Of a DNA stretch of 28,463 nucleotides, positions 27,751-28,463 are shown piece after piece. How positions within the stretch are numbered: position 1 is the stretch's first letter; each line of letters starts with the position of its first letter. Both the position numbers and the translations under genes were made by a program. This DNA comes from a virus, in IMG/VR virus record IMGVR_UViG_3300045975_000174, positions 1-28,463 of that record; one strand, written 5' to 3'. The notes beneath the pieces are model-generated. The model did no database searches. It was not told where the DNA came from and saw only the letters and a program-made list of their open reading frames with translations.

Positions 27751-27842
27751 GCGAGGGTTGAACGTCCCCGCGAATGCGTCGGAGGCTAGGGGGCAACCCC
27801 GGTAAAACCCTCCGATGGCGCAAGGGGACGTTGAACCCTCGC
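27751..27842 (+). ncRNA. 92-nt highly structured RNA element upstream of the last gene
   Basis: GCGAGGGTTGAACGTCCCC (27751-27769) pairs with 27824-27842 over 19 positions with a single G-G mismatch in the centre. Inside it, TGCGTCGGAGG (27775-27785) pairs with CCTCCGA (27809-27815) and CGCA (27819-27822), leaving TGG bulged. At the top GGGG-CAA-CCCC can close a mini-hairpin. Both long arms contain GTTGAAC. It fills the whole gap and ends seven bases before the ATG at 27850, which lacks a ribosome site. Candidates are a translational control element, a processing site or a packaging/recombination site. Confidence 0.6.
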
Positions 27843-27849
27843 CACGTCG

Positions 27850-28463
27850 ATGCCGTACACCCAGCCCACGCTCGCGCAGGCACAGACGGCGCTCTCTATC
27901 CGTCTGCAAGATCCCAACATGGTTCGGTGGGTTGCCGCCGAACTGACAGGGTACCTGCGCGAGGCGCTCCGCTGGTGGAACGCGATGACTGCGCACTTCC
28001 GCGCGCAGGACAGCTTCGCGACGCAAATGCTCGTCCCGTTCTACGATCTGGGTACCGAGCTGCCGGCGCTGCGTGCACGGTCAGTCACCAACTGGGAGAT
28101 GGTCGCTGATCTCCAGTACGCCCTGCTCGAACCAGCCGCGGCCGGCGGCACGTGGACTGGTACCGATCAATTCGATCTCGCGACGCTCAACGGCGCGATC
28201 CAGGGGAAGCGCGACGAGTTCCAGCGCGAGACGGGCGCGACAGCCACGCGGGCCGAAACGGTGTACGCGGCACCGCCGGCGTCTGGCCGGCTGGATCTCG
28301 ACGAAGCCGTGCTGTTGGTGCGCCGCGCCGCGTGGCGGCCGTCAGCGACACAGCTGCTTCAGCCTCTCTTGCGGACCGATGAATGGGCCGCCAATCACTT
28401 CGTCCCGACGTGGGTGACCCCGGCGACACCGTCGACGGCGTACTCCGTCACGGCGGTGCCTCC
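27850..28463 (+). CDS. Partial structural-type protein (N-terminal 204 residues)
   Basis: The frame from ATG 27850 stays open to the window edge. It reads as a folded protein: YTQPTLAQAQTALSIRLQDPNMVRWV, then LTGYLREALRWWNAMTAHFRAQ, FYDLGTELPALRARSVTNWEMVADLQYALLE, DQFDLATLNGAIQGKRDEFQRETGA and DEAVLLVRRAAW. This pattern of helices with a later FYDL-x-x-ELP strand resembles conserved proteins seen near connector genes of other phages. I infer a neck or tail-proximal component. The start codon lacks a ribosome site and follows the 92-nt hairpin. Confidence 0.65.
   Translation, partial: MPYTQPTLAQAQTALSIRLQDPNMVRWVAAELTGYLREALRWWNAMTAHFRAQDSFATQMLVPFYDLGTELPALRARSVTNWEMVADLQYALLEPAAAGGTWTGTDQFDLATLNGAIQGKRDEFQRETGATATRAETVYAAPPASGRLDLDEAVLLVRRAAWRPSATQLLQPLLRTDEWAANHFVPTWVTPATPSTAYSVTAVP

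Noticed and set aside
27751-27842. The hairpin as a tRNA: GCGAGGG/CCCTCGC looks like a 7-bp acceptor stem
   Set aside because: The pairing continues for 19 bases as one rod; there is no D-arm, no T-loop in place and no anticodon arm.

Overview
The window is part of the genome of a high-GC tailed bacteriophage (Caudoviricetes), probably from an uncultivated host. The evidence is the packaging and head set in its usual order: large terminase, portal, scaffold, major capsid protein. There is also a RepA-like replicative ATPase and a dense block of tiny overlapping genes on the opposite strand. No integrase, repressor, tRNA, CRISPR array or insertion sequence was seen, and no tail tape measure falls inside the window, so morphotype and lifestyle stay open. 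A canonical TTGACA/GATAAT promoter suggests a host with an ordinary sigma-70-type polymerase; the sequence alone does not name the host phylum.

Left arm (1-8068). A RepA-like AAA+ ATPase (722-1669) reads rightward. A truncated RecB/Cas4-like nuclease and a small coupled gene read leftward off the left edge. The convergent gap 1670-1939 holds nested direct and inverted copies of TGACCCTAA and is a candidate replication origin. From 8036 down to 1940 a leftward operon encodes 18 mostly unknown small proteins, nearly all joined by ATGA/GTGA/TTGA/TAATG overlaps. Nine of them carry short Cys-knuckle motifs, one has a DUF6011-like tail and the last is GIY-YIG-like. A promoter at 8161-8133, embedded in a 9-bp inverted repeat, and an 11-codon leader ORF stand at its head.

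Control region (8069-8519). This is the only gap longer than 300 bases. It separates the leftward (early-looking) block from the rightward (late-looking) block and is full of inverted and direct repeats.

Right arm (8520-28463, all rightward). A run of small proteins, many with arginine-rich tails, leads to a putative small terminase and a clear large terminase. Then come an FmdB-like zinc-ribbon protein, the portal, small virion-type proteins, the scaffold, the major capsid protein and two probable head accessory proteins. Next is an uninterrupted six-gene glycan cassette (21692-26094): a GPSL-motif protein, a GT-B-like protein, a GT8-like transferase, a GT9-like transferase, an FkbM methyltransferase and a second GT9-like transferase. 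It overlaps directly into a putative head-tail connector gene. The window ends in an open reading frame for a structural-type protein. Almost every true gap between head genes contains a strong hairpin. The most elaborate (27751-27842) is a 92-nt near-perfect fold that ends 7 bases before the last start codon.

The strongest candidates for something undescribed are the 27.8-kb structured RNA element, the glycan cassette built into the virion operon, the coupled array of Cys-knuckle mini-proteins, and the TGACCCTAA repeat cluster beside the RepA-like gene.
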